This document shows, in pieces, positions 45,516 through 57,182 of a DNA stretch of 64,000 nt (position 1 is its first letter; every line of letters begins with the position of its first letter). Below the pieces are notes generated by a model. That model worked only from the letters and a program-made list of their open reading frames with translations, was not told where the DNA came from and did no database searches. The stretch spans positions 2,170,001-2,234,000 of the forward strand of contig WHUZ01000002.1 of the NCBI GenBank assembly GCA_015179045.1, in the 5' to 3' direction. The stretch is from Kalaharituber pfeilii. Taxonomy: Eukaryota; Ascomycota; Pezizomycetes; Pezizales; Pezizaceae. A program made the translations under genes and the position numbers.

Positions 45516-45951
45516 ATCTGTATTAAACGCCTGGTCCGAGGCTACTCGCAGCGTCTGGTTATGTACGAGACTACCTCTGGCCTAGTCTTGTAACCAGACT
45601 TAGTCAGCGTCGCATGAAACTCCGCTTAGTCAGCGTCTGGTTACGAGACTACCTCTGGCCAATATGAATCAACATGTTCGAGCCTTGGCCATCAATTCCT
45701 ATACTCTATTCTGTTTAGAGGACTTGTCACTCAAAATTTCCACCTCGTTGAGGTCCCCCTGTCACCCAAAAGTCCGACTGGGTGTCTTGCTCGCCAGATT
45801 ATGCGGTACTTTTTTTTTTCCCACTCGCAAATTATGATACTGTGCATCTATTGTGGGGTTCAGCCTCGTACGCTGTGGGGACCTGGTTCTAAGGTATCTA
45901 TTTATTATATTCCTGTGGGGTAAATTCTACGTCTAAGATATTTTTGTAAAT
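45516..45951. other. Intergenic, dispersed repeat then THR1 3' flank
   Basis: 45535-45665 holds the inverted repeat described separately. The rest is THR1 3' flank with a T9-10 run at 45810. Confidence 0.5.
45535..45665. repeat. Dispersed repeat in inverted array
   Basis: GTCTGGTTACGAGACTACCT and CTTAGTCAGCGTCTGGTTA appear next to their inverse CTAGTCTTGTAACCAGACTT. The same unit occurs at 39768-39835, with GCTCGCAGCG and CCTCGG nearby at both places. Class unknown; it may be the end of a further transposon family. Confidence 0.6.
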
Positions 45952-47273
45952 CTATGAGTATGATACCGTAGCGCCGCCGTAGGCAGGCTCCAAGACTCTC
46001 CACTCGCACTGTATTTCCTCCTTTGCGAACCTGCCTAGAATTTCTTTTGCAATTTCGTCGAAGTTGTGAGTAGCAAGTGCCAATATCGTTGGCCCGGCTC
46101 CAGATAAGCATATTCCAAGGAGACCAGGGTGGCTTTGTGGAGTGACTGAGGCAAGGATATCAGGTAGGCCAGGAATCTATAACAGATGCGTGAGTATGTT
46201 CTGTTAACTGAATTTCTAGAAATGTAGTACGTACCAATGTCTTGCGGTATGGCTGGTGGACCTTGTCCTGCATGGCCTGAAAGATAAGTTCAGCATCCGG
46301 GGGTGAGCGTGTCAAGGCTGTCGTCAAGACTGCCAGTCTTTGAAGGTTGAAAATCTGTAATGTGGCCCTCATGTGAGTCCTGTACTCATGCTGTGGGCTT
46401 GGAAAGTATCCCTACCAGGTCCTTGGCTGTGTACTGTTTTGGAAGCACAGCTCTGGCAGAGGCGGTAGAGACCTCAAAGTTTGGAATTATGGTAATGGCT
46501 TTAATCTCTTTTGCCCACCCAAATCGGATATAGTGGCCAATTCCCATAGGTGGCTGTGGGGGCTTAAGGCCAGTATCTATTCCTCCTGCTGGTTCTGGTA
46601 GTACTTCCGCTAATGGAATCTCCTTCCTCTCCATGTCCACGGGGTCCAACTCTCGGAGATATGACCCCACGAATCCCCCAATCATAGCTGCGGTGACATT
46701 GTCTGGATGGCGCTCAATCATGAGACAGAAGTCCAGCATCCTGTCTTTCGATAGACCCAGTTTGCCGACCTCATTACCCAGCATAACCCCGGCGACAACC
46801 GCTGCTCCCGAAGAACCCAATCCTCGACCTAAAGGAATTGGATTGATGATGTGCACCCTAGTCTCGCATGGGAAAGTGCGTTGGTCATGGCACTTGAGGA
46901 CATATAGCGCAGTGCGGGTAATCAAATTTGCGTCTGTATCCAGAGGGACGTGATCGGCTCCGTCTCCTTCATATGTGACCACGCAATTGAGTGGAGCAGA
47001 TGACTTGGCCACTGAAGTGTCTACCGTAACCTGTAGCTCAAGCCATATCGATAGCGAGAGACCTACAACATCGAATCCGGGGCCTAAGACACCGAAGCAA
47101 ATTGCAGAAATTATTTAGCCTCAAGTACATATACGGAGCCGAGGTTTGAACTCGAAATGCAATTGCTGACCTATGTTTGCAGAGGAGCAGGGAACTTCTA
47201 TACTTCATGGTAGCTTGCAGTTAGCGACAGACTGAGTCATGCAGGATGAAGGCGTCCCACTGATGATAATCAT
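45952..47273 (-). CDS. THR1: Homoserine kinase
   Basis: GHMP kinase that phosphorylates L-homoserine in threonine biosynthesis. Five exons (47261-47273, 47171-47197, 46416-47083, 46235-46354, 45952-46176) give 350 aa, close to yeast Thr1. VPCSSANIGPGFDVVGLSLS opens the GHMP fold; the ATP-binding motif 2 is NPIPLGRGLGSSGAAVVAGV (P-x-G-x-G-L-G-S-S); motif 3 is LLGICLSGAGPTILAL near the C-terminus. The 13-nt first exon (MIII, then K across the intron) is inferred: it keeps phase, has a CTAAC branch point in its intron and a stop blocks the direct upstream frame. Confidence 0.9.
47233..47239. promoter_or_regulatory. Perfect Gcn4/CpcA site (TGAGTCA)
   Basis: TGAGTCA is the palindromic core bound by Gcn4/CpcA, which induces amino-acid biosynthesis genes. 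It lies 34 bp downstream of the inferred THR1 start codon, inside the inferred first intron. Either the site works from the intron or the true first exon lies elsewhere. Confidence 0.5.
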
Positions 47274-48082
47274 TTGACTTTTTTGCCTCGTGTGGTGTAG
47301 ATGAGAAATCAGGCGGGGCTTCAGGGCACAGAGGAGAAGTGAATTGTAGATGGAAGAGCTCAAATGACCAAAGCCTGGAGTTTACAATGGCGGGTATTGG
47401 CGGGGAGCCCAGGGACGGTTCTGCTTTTTCGGGAAAGCTGTGCCAAGGTCCCACTTTTCCCTCCATTATTTGTAACTTTGCATGGTCGGGACTTTCCGAC
47501 AACAGAATTTTGACCAAGACCACGTGACTCGTATTCTGACGCCCAATGACCTACTGTCAGTCACCACAAGATTACTCAAACACCTGCTGTGCCGGTATAA
47601 ACTCCTGCCAAAGCCCAAATCTATGCCAATAGGGCTCCCGCACCGCTGCTCTTGTTCCCAGTCAAGATTGCACTGCATATTCTTTGGTATGCTGGTGTTC
47701 ACTCTCTTTGCATCCAGATGAGGGAGGAAGTGAGTTCAGGGTAATGTCGGCATCGCATTTGTCAGCATGCCTGTTTCCCTGCTCCTCTCAGACCTATATG
47801 TTGTCGATCAACACGGCCAACGTTCCTATATGGTGATATCGTAGGCTGGCTGCATTAGCCCCCGTAGGGGTGAAGTCGCCCAATATGCCAATACCCCCAT
47901 ATACCGCTATCGCCAAATATAAGGACACACAATCTGTAGCGATGCAATGTTGGTGGGACAATTGCGGCTGAAGCGGCAGAACACAACGCAGCCCTGTGAG
48001 GACCCAAACTTGATCCATAGTACACTAGTAATCCTCACCACCCTATGCAGCTCCTTCAACGATAAATCAATGAACTTTCAGC
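47274..48082. promoter_or_regulatory. Divergent region between THR1 and the NLR gene
   Basis: 809 bp with no supported gene; must hold both promoters. Open frames on both strands lack motifs. Confidence 0.45.
47525..47530. promoter_or_regulatory. Gcn4/CpcA-like half-site next to E-box
   Basis: CACGTGACTC at 47521-47530 overlaps an E-box (CACGTG) and TGACTC, a Gcn4-type core lacking the last base. It is about 250 bp upstream of the THR1 start in the 0.8-kb divergent region shared with the NLR gene. Confidence 0.4.
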
Positions 48083-51000
48083 ATGAGTGAACAAAAGAAG
48101 AAATCTCTTTTTCCCAAGGATTTTGATTGGCGCCGGCCTTTTGGATCGCAGAGATCGGGTTCGACAGAGCAACAGACCTTATCTCCTGGCCGCTCGAACA
48201 GTCAACCGGCGGCGAGATCAAGATCCTCTCTTCGATGGCGCCCCAACAGCTCGACATTTTCCATCCCCACGGCGGCTTCAGCTACCGTACATACCGCAAG
48301 ATCAACACCCTCGGCACCCTTTGGAGGTGGCCAAAGTGTGGGAGCTGCCGCTCTGACAGTTCCTGCTGCCTCATCAACACCCTCAGCACCCTCGGCACCC
48401 CCCGCCAGCGAAGATGCAGCCCCAATCAAATCCCCAACGCTGTGGAAAAGGTCGCTGGAGATAGCTCAGAAAAAGCTATCAGAAAAGGGATTACCGCCGC
48501 TCAAGCTCAGTGAGCTCAGTGAGCATGCATGTCAACCTGCAAGCGAGATTGTTCAGTTGACCATAGGTGACTTACAGTCCACTATGGATCGTCAGCAGAA
48601 TGACAAATCTGTGGCTGTTCAGCGGTTGCAAGAAATCCTGAAAACCTTTGACAAGTATGCACGGATTGTAGATACAGCAATACAACATAGTCCGGAAGTC
48701 ACAGCCCTGGTTTGGGCAGGTATGAGAGGAATATTGCAGGTTTGTTAAGTTGGAATAATATTCTTTTTTGCAGTAGCTGATTGATCTCTGTTAGGTCGCT
48801 TTGAATCATATGGACGTCACAGAAAGCCTTGAACAAATTACTGCCACCATCGTTGAGAAGGTAGCGTTATGCGATTTTTATGCCAGTGTGTATGTGGAAA
48901 CATCATTGAACATTACTTTGTCATCCGCTGCAACAATGCAACACCTTCAAAAAATGCTGGATTCCGCTTTGCCTGAGCTTTACGCTGCTGTTCTGGTTTT
49001 CTCAGTGAAGGCACACCAGTATTTTGAACCATCGGCCACTAGTATCACAAAACTAACATGCATGTTGAAGCCCTTTGCTATTGAGTTTCAGCCATTCATT
49101 GATGATATCTCTGAAAAGGAAAAATGTGTTCGAGAGTGTGCAGATATGGCTACCATGAAAAGTATCATGGAGCATTCTGGAAAGCTTGAGCAGATACAAA
49201 AGCTTCTCAATCACGTTGAGCTAAAAGTGGCGCCATTGACCAAGCTAAATGAGATATTTAACGTCACTGAATGTCGTAGGATCCAAAAGTTACTACAGAT
49301 GTTATCCCCACTGGAGTCCCCGAAACGGCATCAAGATGTGCGGTCCAGTCGGGTTGACGGCACAGGCATCTGGCTACTGCAACAAGACCGTTTCTGCCAG
49401 TGGCGTGACAGCATTATACAAGATGCAAATGATCGTATTATGTGCTGTTATGGCGCCCCTGGTGCTGGGAAAACAGTGATAAGGTATCCTTTTTATTCAT
49501 ATTAGAACAGGTATAGGATGCAATACTAATTGTGCTTTATACCTATTTAGTTCCATTGTGGTTGATGATCTTACATCAAAATTTCCTCGACGAGATACCG
49601 TAGGCATTGCTTACATATATTGCGACTATCGAGACCAACCGACCCAGACAGTAGTTAATATCCTAGGCAGCCTTCTTCAACAATTTCTAATTGCCATGTC
49701 ACGAGTACCGGATGCAGTGGCAAGGTTACTGGAATCTATTCAACAGCAGCGCAAGAGGGTGGAGATTAAGGATATATCCAAAATGTTTGAAATTACCTTT
49801 TCCCAGTTTGATCGGAGCTTTATCTGTATAGATGCCCTAGACGAGCTAGAGCCCAAGAAGCAGAAAGGTCTCCTTGAAGCACTTTGCAGTGGATTCAGTA
49901 CCGCTCGGATATTCCTTACTGGGAGACCTCATATACAGCTAGCGGTCAACACATATCTAGGCCTCGATTCCCAACGGCAACACCCAATTGATATTATAGC
50001 TGCCTCAAGTGATATCACAGCATATATTGGTCATGCAATTGCAGAGGATACAAACCCAGATGCCATGAACGAACAGCTGAGAGATGAGATTTTGAGCACG
50101 GTTATAGAAAAATCTCAAGGGATGTTCCTGCTTCCTGTTTTACATATTCGTATGATACTTGACCAGCAGACAATAAGCGATAGGCGGGAGGCACTGAAGG
50201 AATTACCGGTAGGCCTTGATAAGGCTTTTACAAGCATAATTGATAGAATTAAGATACGACCGAGCGGTGAACTGGGCATGCGAGTACTAATGTGGCTACA
50301 TCTTGCCTACCGACCACTAAAGCTAGACGAGCTCAGCCATGCACTTGCAGTCAGGCTTAAGCGAGATGCTGTCGACCTTGATCAAGACAATATTCCTCCA
50401 AGGAAAGCATTGTTAGAATGCTGCCTTGGCCTGGTCATCTTGGATGAGGAGACCATGACCGTTCGATTTGTGCATTATTCAGTTGAGGAACATTTTAAGC
50501 GACATGCTAGTACATACTTTCCAAATAGGTACAGCATTGCAGCAAAGACCTGTTTAACATACCTTAACTTTAACAAACTAGCTCACCCTTGTCCTACATT
50601 TTCTGCTCTGGAGCAAAAAATGAAAGACTTTCCCTTCTTAGAACATGCAGCATGTCATTGGGGTCACTATGCGCGACAGCAGCCAAATTCTTCCGTTGAA
50701 GAACTTGCCTTGAAGTTACTACAACATAGGAGCAAGGAACCTCATTGTGCTTTACAAGCATTGTGCTATGGATATTTATGGCAAAAATACTGGTGGAAAG
50801 GTGCATTTACAAAGTTATTCTTTGGAATACATGCGGCTGCTTGCTTTGGATTGGGACTATACATGATTTCATTGGTGGATGGACCTGAGGACTGGAATAT
50901 AAGAGATGACAATGGCCAGACACCGCTGTCATGGGCAGTTATGGAGGGTCATGAGAATGTTGTGGAGCTGCTAATCAAGCGCAAGGAGGTAGATGTCAAC

Positions 51001-51642
51001 TCAAAGGATTCTCGGGGTTACACGACATTGTCATTGGCAGCCCAATATGGACGTGAGGCCATTGTGCGACTGCTTATTGAGCGAGAAGATCTAGATGCCG
51101 ATGCCAAAGACAATAAAGAGACAACACCATTGTCATGGGCGGCTATGAGAGGTCATGAGGCCATTGTTCGACTGCTTGTTGAGCGCGGAGATGTAGATGC
51201 TGACTCACAGGACTTTGAGGGTAAAACGCCATTGTCATGGGCAGCTATGAAAGGACATGAGTCCATTGTGCGGCTGCTTGTGGAACGCGAAGATGTAGAC
51301 GCTGACTCAAAGGACTCTGAGGGTAATACGCCATTGTCATGGGCAGCTATTAAAGGACATGAGGCGATTGTGCGATTGCTTGTTGAGCGGGAGGATGTGG
51401 ATGCTGACTCAAAGGACTTTGAGGGTATAACACCATTGTCATGGGCAGCTACGAAGGGACATGAGACCATTGTGCAGTTGCTCGTTGAGCGCAAGGATGT
51501 GGATATCCTGTCAAAAGACAATAGTGGTCAGACACCATTGTCACGGGCAGCTATGAAAGGACACGAAGCCATTGTACAACTGCTTCTTAAGCGAGAGGAT
51601 GAAAAAATGTGTATACCGTGTGCGGGTTCAGCGAAGCAATAG
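48083..51642 (+). CDS. NACHT-ankyrin NLR-like protein, C-terminus cut by a solo LTR
   Basis: STAND NTPases of this layout act in fungal non-self recognition and programmed cell death (inference from family). Three exons (48083-48739, 48795-49483, 49551-51642) give 1145 aa. Residues 1-130 are Ser/Pro/Ala-rich; about 135-400 is a helical domain with HSPEVTALVWAGMRGILQVA, as in the DUF7708-type N-terminal domain of fungal NLRs. NACHT: Walker A CCYGAPGAGKTVI (about 440-450), IAYIYCDYRDQPTQTVVNIL, Walker B SFICIDALDELEP, sensor ARIFLTGRPHI. Seven 34-residue ankyrin repeats begin near residue 895. At 51600 the frame enters the LTR and ends with CIPCAGSAKQ. Four more repeats lie beyond it. No HET or patatin domain. 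Confidence 0.88.
50890..51599 (+). repeat. Near-identical 102-bp ankyrin-coding repeats
   Basis: Repeats 3 to 7 are alike at DNA level (for example CCATTGTCATGGGCAGCTAT recurs in nearly every unit), not only in protein. In fungal NLRs this is typical of repeats under concerted evolution with fast unit-number change. Confidence 0.85.
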
Positions 51643-51858
51643 GAGAACACCTGAAGAGAGGGCTCGTCGTTATTGGAAGTATCATCTAGTCTATTGAGCG
51701 AGAGTTACGAGAAATAGGCACTTATATACATGAATGTAGACATACAAAGGAAGTAGTGTAATACAAACTAATATAAGCGCCGGAAAGCAACAGGGGCGCG
51801 ATAGATGAAACGAATGAAACGAACTACTCAATGGTGCAACGGATGACATGTTTCAACA
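51600..51858 (+). mobile_element. Solo LTR (copy 2), 259 bp, 5-bp TSD
   Basis: TGAAAAAATGTGTATACC to GACATGTTTCAACA, flanked by GAGGA at 51595-51599 and 51859-51863. Same family as the copy at 9660-9914. It lies within an ankyrin codon block; the flanks join in frame (KRED / VNANSKD) if the LTR and one TSD are disregarded. Confidence 0.92.
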
Positions 51859-52256
51859 GAGGATGTGAATGCTAACTCAAAGGACAATAATGGCCAGACG
51901 CCATTGTTATTGGCAGCTCGATGTGGACATGAGGCCATTGTGCAGCTACTTATTGAGTGCCAGGATGTGGATGCCGAATCAAAGGACAATTTTGGATGGA
52001 CGCCATTGTGCGGCTACTTTTTGAGCGAGAGGATGTGGATGCTGACTCAAAAGACAATCAGGGTAAGACACCATTGCCATGGGCAGCTATGAAAGGACAT
52101 AAGGCCATTATTGTACAACTTCTTATTGAGCGCGAAGATGTGAGTGCCAACACAATAGACAATGATGGTCGGACGCCGTTGCTATGGGCAACTATATATG
52201 GGTATGAGTCCATTGTGAAGCTGTTAAGTGGATACCTTGACGCTATTTCCCACTAA
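51859..52256 (+). pseudogene. Severed ankyrin repeats of the NLR gene
   Basis: Continues the repeat domain: NANSKDNNGQTPLLLAARCG, then NFGWTPL, where about 34 bp are missing at CGCCATTGTG (52001-52010). The loss fuses two CCATTG motifs and shifts the frame; the other frame resumes AIVRLLFEREDVDADSKDN and two more repeats, ending SGYLDAISH and a stop. One later repeat has an extra Ile codon. It has no start of its own and is probably untranslated. Confidence 0.85.
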
Positions 52257-53340
52257 ATATAAGATTATCTTCCTTTTACTTCTGATTCTAAAGTTACCTG
52301 AGGGAACTTGGAGTAGGATTGCTGGTTTACGTGTGTTGTATGTTTTTTTGTTCCTGAGTTTCTCCTTGAGCTGGAGACCAGCTTTGTTTCAGGTGTGTCT
52401 TAGGTTGTTCTTAAATGTAGTTTGAGTTTTGTCTGGTTTTCCATTCGGGAAAAGGGAGCTACCTAAGGCAGCTTTTCCCTTTTCTTCTTTTCCCCCCCGT
52501 TTCCTTCTCCCTTCTTCCTCCCTTCTGCCTCTCTCTGGCCTTTCATCTTATCCTTTTAGGAACAGGTTGCCGGGGTGAGGTAGAACCGCACATACTAGTA
52601 TGTACTTGTAAAGAGGAATTCTGAAAGTACTGATTTATGTCAGTACTAGAGCATAATACTGGGTCATAAATTCTCGTTGCCTCGTTGCTCCAAGCTGACG
52701 CAAAACCATATACAGATTTTGCGTTACCCTGCTAGCATTTAACCCCTTTCTTATATATTTTAGGGTCGTTGCAGTACTCACTGTGACTGAGTCATCCATT
52801 TGGACAATGATTAACTTCCACTCACCTCACTCGTCTACCTCAAGTAGCCAACAACTCTCCATCATCCATCAGATGAATCGTGTATCTGAGCCTACGACCA
52901 AGCCTAGCGCCCAATCATATACCTAAGCCAATGACTAAATAATACACTATAACAATTTACTTTCTACCCCTAAGGGAATACTAGTCGGAGAATGTGAACA
53001 CCAGGGTGGAACTTTAAACTCGTAATTTCGATCCAAGGTTGTTGCTCGCATCTATGAACTTATCTCTATTTCCCTCTGTCCACCCGTCATCAGATATGTA
53101 CACATCTATATGTGCAATTCTTCATCCTGCACTGCTTTTACTATTGTGCTGATTTTTTTAAATGCGGTGCCATTTTATGAAAGTTGCATTTCATGAATAT
53201 TTCCATATATGCACGTGCAACTCCTGATTTTGAATACCACTAGCGGTATTCAGATTAGAAAAATCCGGGCCGGATTTTCCGGATCTCATAATTTTATCAA
53301 GTCCGAGAAATCTTGCCATCTTCATACAAAGATTTTTTAT
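52257..53340. other. NLR 3' flank, no gene
   Basis: A short inverted repeat, GGGAAAAGGGAGC...CTTTTCCC, at about 52448-52482 may be a worn element end. 53.22-53.34 kb resembles CCGGA-rich DNA at 27.2 kb. Confidence 0.4.
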
Positions 53341-53405
53341 CTACAGTTTGCCCGGATCGGCCGGTATAGCAAGTTTCCGTTATTGAATAAAATGCTTGGC
53401 AGAGA
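53341..53405. repeat. Worn fragment of the pogo-like MITE
   Basis: CCGGTATAGCAAGTTTCCG then AATAAAATGCTTGGCAGA matches the left part of the elements at 57183 and 61004. No right end is recognisable. Confidence 0.65.
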
Positions 53406-53639
53406 ATAGGGATGGGCAGCAAAAATAATGTATGATAATATTGCAAGACACAAAGTAGTATAATATGGCCATAATATGAGGACGAGGCTAGCCATAATAG
53501 GTGTATTGAACATTATGATGGATTAGATTAATTCTATATTAGCCGCTTATCCTGTTCTGATGCACTAAATGACAACGCTGCGAGCAAGGCAACCGGAGCA
53601 GTGTGAGAGATGATACGGCACAGTTTAAGAGGAGATGGA

Positions 53640-53868
53640 GTTGTGTACTTGCTAATTGATGAATGCCCTGGTCGGAGTGGAATGCTGGAGTGGAGGTACT
53701 AGTAGCAACAAACGCCATGTAGAGGTATGGAATTTGAGGGCCCGGTTCGATTCTCTCTTCGAGCTGGGGAAGAGGGCTGTCCAGGATCTTTCTAGAACGG
53801 GGAATGTAATACTCTGGTTCCAACAATGATCAATCAATATATAGTTGAAACCGGGGCAACTTATTTTA
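53640..53868 (+). repeat. SINE-like element, copy C
   Basis: Plus strand: ACGCCATGTAGAGGTATGG, GGTTCGATTCT (B box, about 53741-53751), GAGCTGGGGAAGAGG, TGTCCAGGATCTTTCTAGAA, TGTAATACTCTGGTTCC and tail GAAACCGGGGCAA. Aligns with copies A and B on the minus strand. The open frame opposite to it is an artefact. Confidence 0.62.
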
Positions 53869-56800
53869 TCTTTTTATGGCTGCGGCGTAACTTCTAGCAT
53901 TCCATGTGGCTTCTACTTCCGCTTGTATAGTGAATACAGAAAAACAGGCATATACTTCTTCAAATCATGGGGAAGAGTATGATACGGCGCCGCGGTGATT
54001 TGCCCCCGTTCCCGTAGTGAATACGTACCCGCATAAGCGGTAGTTGATTACCACACGAGGTAACGGTTATGCTGGCCTTGACAAGATCAGGGTAAAGGGG
54101 AATGATCATGTAACATTTCACAATATTTATGCAACAATCAAGAGCTTTCTCATTACAACTAATCTTCACACTCTTATAGACCTATTATTGTTTTCGTGCC
54201 CATACTATTATTTTTCGACCTCCGTATTGCTTGGTCGTACCTAAGCTGGATACGAGAACAGCAAACACAATGAATTTGAAGAAGATATGCAAGTCATCTG
54301 AAAGGGTTCCGCAACAAGTACATTGGAGTACATACTAATTCCAGATTTGTTTTGATGTTACCCAAGGAGGCTGTCCATAACATATTCCCAAGAAAAGGCA
54401 TACACAGTTGTTTTTCATATGAGCAGGCAAGGCAGTTGACTTTGGGAGGAATGCTTAATAATCGCTTCGGAGACATGTCCTAAAGGGGGAAACCACTTTT
54501 CTGTACCTCAGGTCGAGCACCACCTTCATTCAAGCTGTAATTAGCAATTGCGCTATTCTCTAGAAAGTGTCTCGCCTTTGACAATACTATCCCCATCTTG
54601 GTGCTTTATTGATGTAGGTTTCGTTGGAATGAGCGACCTACATGTTTACCCTCCTGCTAATGAACTTTATAGGACTGGTATACTCATTATGCGGGGACTA
54701 AAGTGATACCATTGACCTGGTTTCCCTTTTGCGTTATAAGCTAGAGAAATGAGCCAATGTACTCCATGACTAGGTACAAATGACTGTCATGCATGCCGTC
54801 CATGGGGCGGGATTACTGGCTACTCCTCGTTAGTCTATCAAACATTTAGTGATAAAACCGAGATTGATTCTGATGTGTCTCTTTACCACAATTACTGCAA
54901 ATTGCTGAATAAATCGCTTATATGGTCCTTTGAAGTCTCGAATATATTTGATGATAGGAAGAGAACTAGTTTTGCAATCCTGCAGTTAGATCATACACAA
55001 TTTGGTCAGCCACTTTGCTCTGGGTTTTTTTTGCATTGACTGGATTAACAGCTATACTTTGTTTGGGTCGCAATATAGCTGTTCTTGTTATCGGGAATGT
55101 TGTCACAAGGAATTGCAGCAACAGTAGTTTAGAGTGTTGGTTAGTTACCTCTATACTCTTCAATTCTCCATGAGCATAGAAGCTCACTATCAAGAGGGTT
55201 ATTCTCCTCGTGGATATGACAGGAAGAATGAAGTTAGGAAGAGTATGGGTATTGTCAGATATGTCAATTCAAGAGGGCTATACATTGGCTCCAGATTAAC
55301 TTTCGTTATAGCTTTGCGATGAGCCTGGAGGAATTGTATATGACAGGTGAGCCCCGGCTTACGAATTGAGACAGTCCATACAGTTACGCAAGCATTAATA
55401 TTTATGTAGGGGCGGCTATAACTATGGTGAGTTGTGGTTTATTCTAGTGGGTATTGGAATGGTATACTGATGATAGTCCTGCAGAGTTATAAAACCATGC
55501 AGTATCTAACCTAATGTATTCTACAGTTGGCATCCGACATCTTTCTTTGGCTTGTGATGATAGAGAAAAAGGCTGCTACTCGTTATCTCATTATCTTGAC
55601 AATGCATTAGATGCAGACAATATTTACTAATTGTCTGTATACATGAAACTGCTTCGAATGCTAGTGCTGTTGATAAGGATACTGGCAGGGCATATTCAGG
55701 CAAATATGGAACTAGAATTACGATACTCAAGTTTAACAGGTCCTGATCAGCCAAATACCTCACCGGTTAACTCCGTCCACACCTGCACACAGTTTGTGCA
55801 TGTTAGGCAGTTATATTCAGCATCTCATGCGGTTTTGCAGTTGCTTAATTATCTACATTTGCTTGTAGCTACATTAGTGCAGGCTACTTTAACTACATCT
55901 TTGACGGCCACCCCTCTATTATATATGTGGGAGACCTTCCATTCTGGCTCTTCTGGAGACTATTGTAATCCTCACAATCTCATCTCCGTTTGCGAATATG
56001 TCTCTGACAGAAAAGGTGGGTATAATTTTCTAGGCACCGACAAATCCGGGTTTTATGAGTGGCAATTATGGCCCAAAATGAATTGCTGTTGCAGGATTCT
56101 TACATGCCTGTCCATTCCTGGCTCTACTTTGTCTGCAAACTGAAGGTTCCACAAAAGACATTGTGATTTAGTGTATATGTATTTTCAGCCCTGCTTGGAT
56201 TTGCTTCCATTCCAAATGACTCCTGCAAAAACTGAGATTATGTACGTCCTCGTAGAACTGAAGAATGGGAAATCTGGGAGATTTAGCAAAAATAGAGCTT
56301 TTGCACAGGCTTAAGTTTGAATTGTTACAATTAACATAATTAACTATTTTGCGTTTATACTATGATTTGTTAAACGTCGCTTACTCCAGGGGCGCATTGG
56401 TGGGGTCTCTATGGTGTAAGATACCTAATCTGGATCTCCTGTGTCCATTTTCAGTAACCAATGTTTCGATATATAGCCAGATTCTTGATATAGGCCTGAA
56501 GTAATGCAGTAAAGCTAGTCACTCCTACTGATATTCATATTGGTATTCTATCATTTTCAACATTGGTCCCTGTCTTATTCTATACAGGATATAAATTGCA
56601 GAAGCAGGGATATGTTATGATAGTTTTATGTAAATATCTTTCAGCTGTTGCTGCTATTGCATGTCACAAATGTACTGGAGTAGATTAAATGGAATTATCA
56701 GGGCTCTTCCATTGGCCAATGGGGAAGATCAACTCTCCCATGTTTTCTTCAATTCCATGTTAACGGAGATGTTAATCAATAAACTAGGATTGATGATATG

Positions 56801-57182
56801 CGTTGATCCAGGGTCATACTCTTCCGGTCTTATCATACCGGGTAGGAAACTGTGTCACACTATAACGATGTAAATTTTACCATAGAGTCATCGCCAATAT
56901 CGTACGTTGCAACTGCCGAAAAGACCCCAGACAAGGAAGCTTGGGCCACTTTATCTAACCCACCTCGGACGAAATACCGTGTCGGACGATATTTGTATTC
57001 CTATTCAAATGTCGTTATAGACTCAGGGAGCAAGTTCGCATGCAACAACACAGAAATTACATGTAGTAGTACATGAGGTATTAGCATGAGCTGTATTTGA
57101 AACCGTATAATCATTCTTGTTGCCTTGCGAAGCCAGGCTCTCGGAGCAATATCTCTTGGGATCGGGAAAATAATCAGACTAG
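53869..57182. other. Decayed DNA, scattered coding-like scraps
   Basis: No gene can be called. Plus-strand scraps such as YHNYCKLLNKSLIWSFEVSN (about 54890-54950) with TSFAILQLDHTQFGQPL, DYCNPHNLISVCEYVSDRKG (about 55960-56020) and TKYRVGRYLYSYSNVVIDSG (about 56970-57030) look protein-like but are broken by stops and belong to no family I recognise. Confidence 0.35.
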
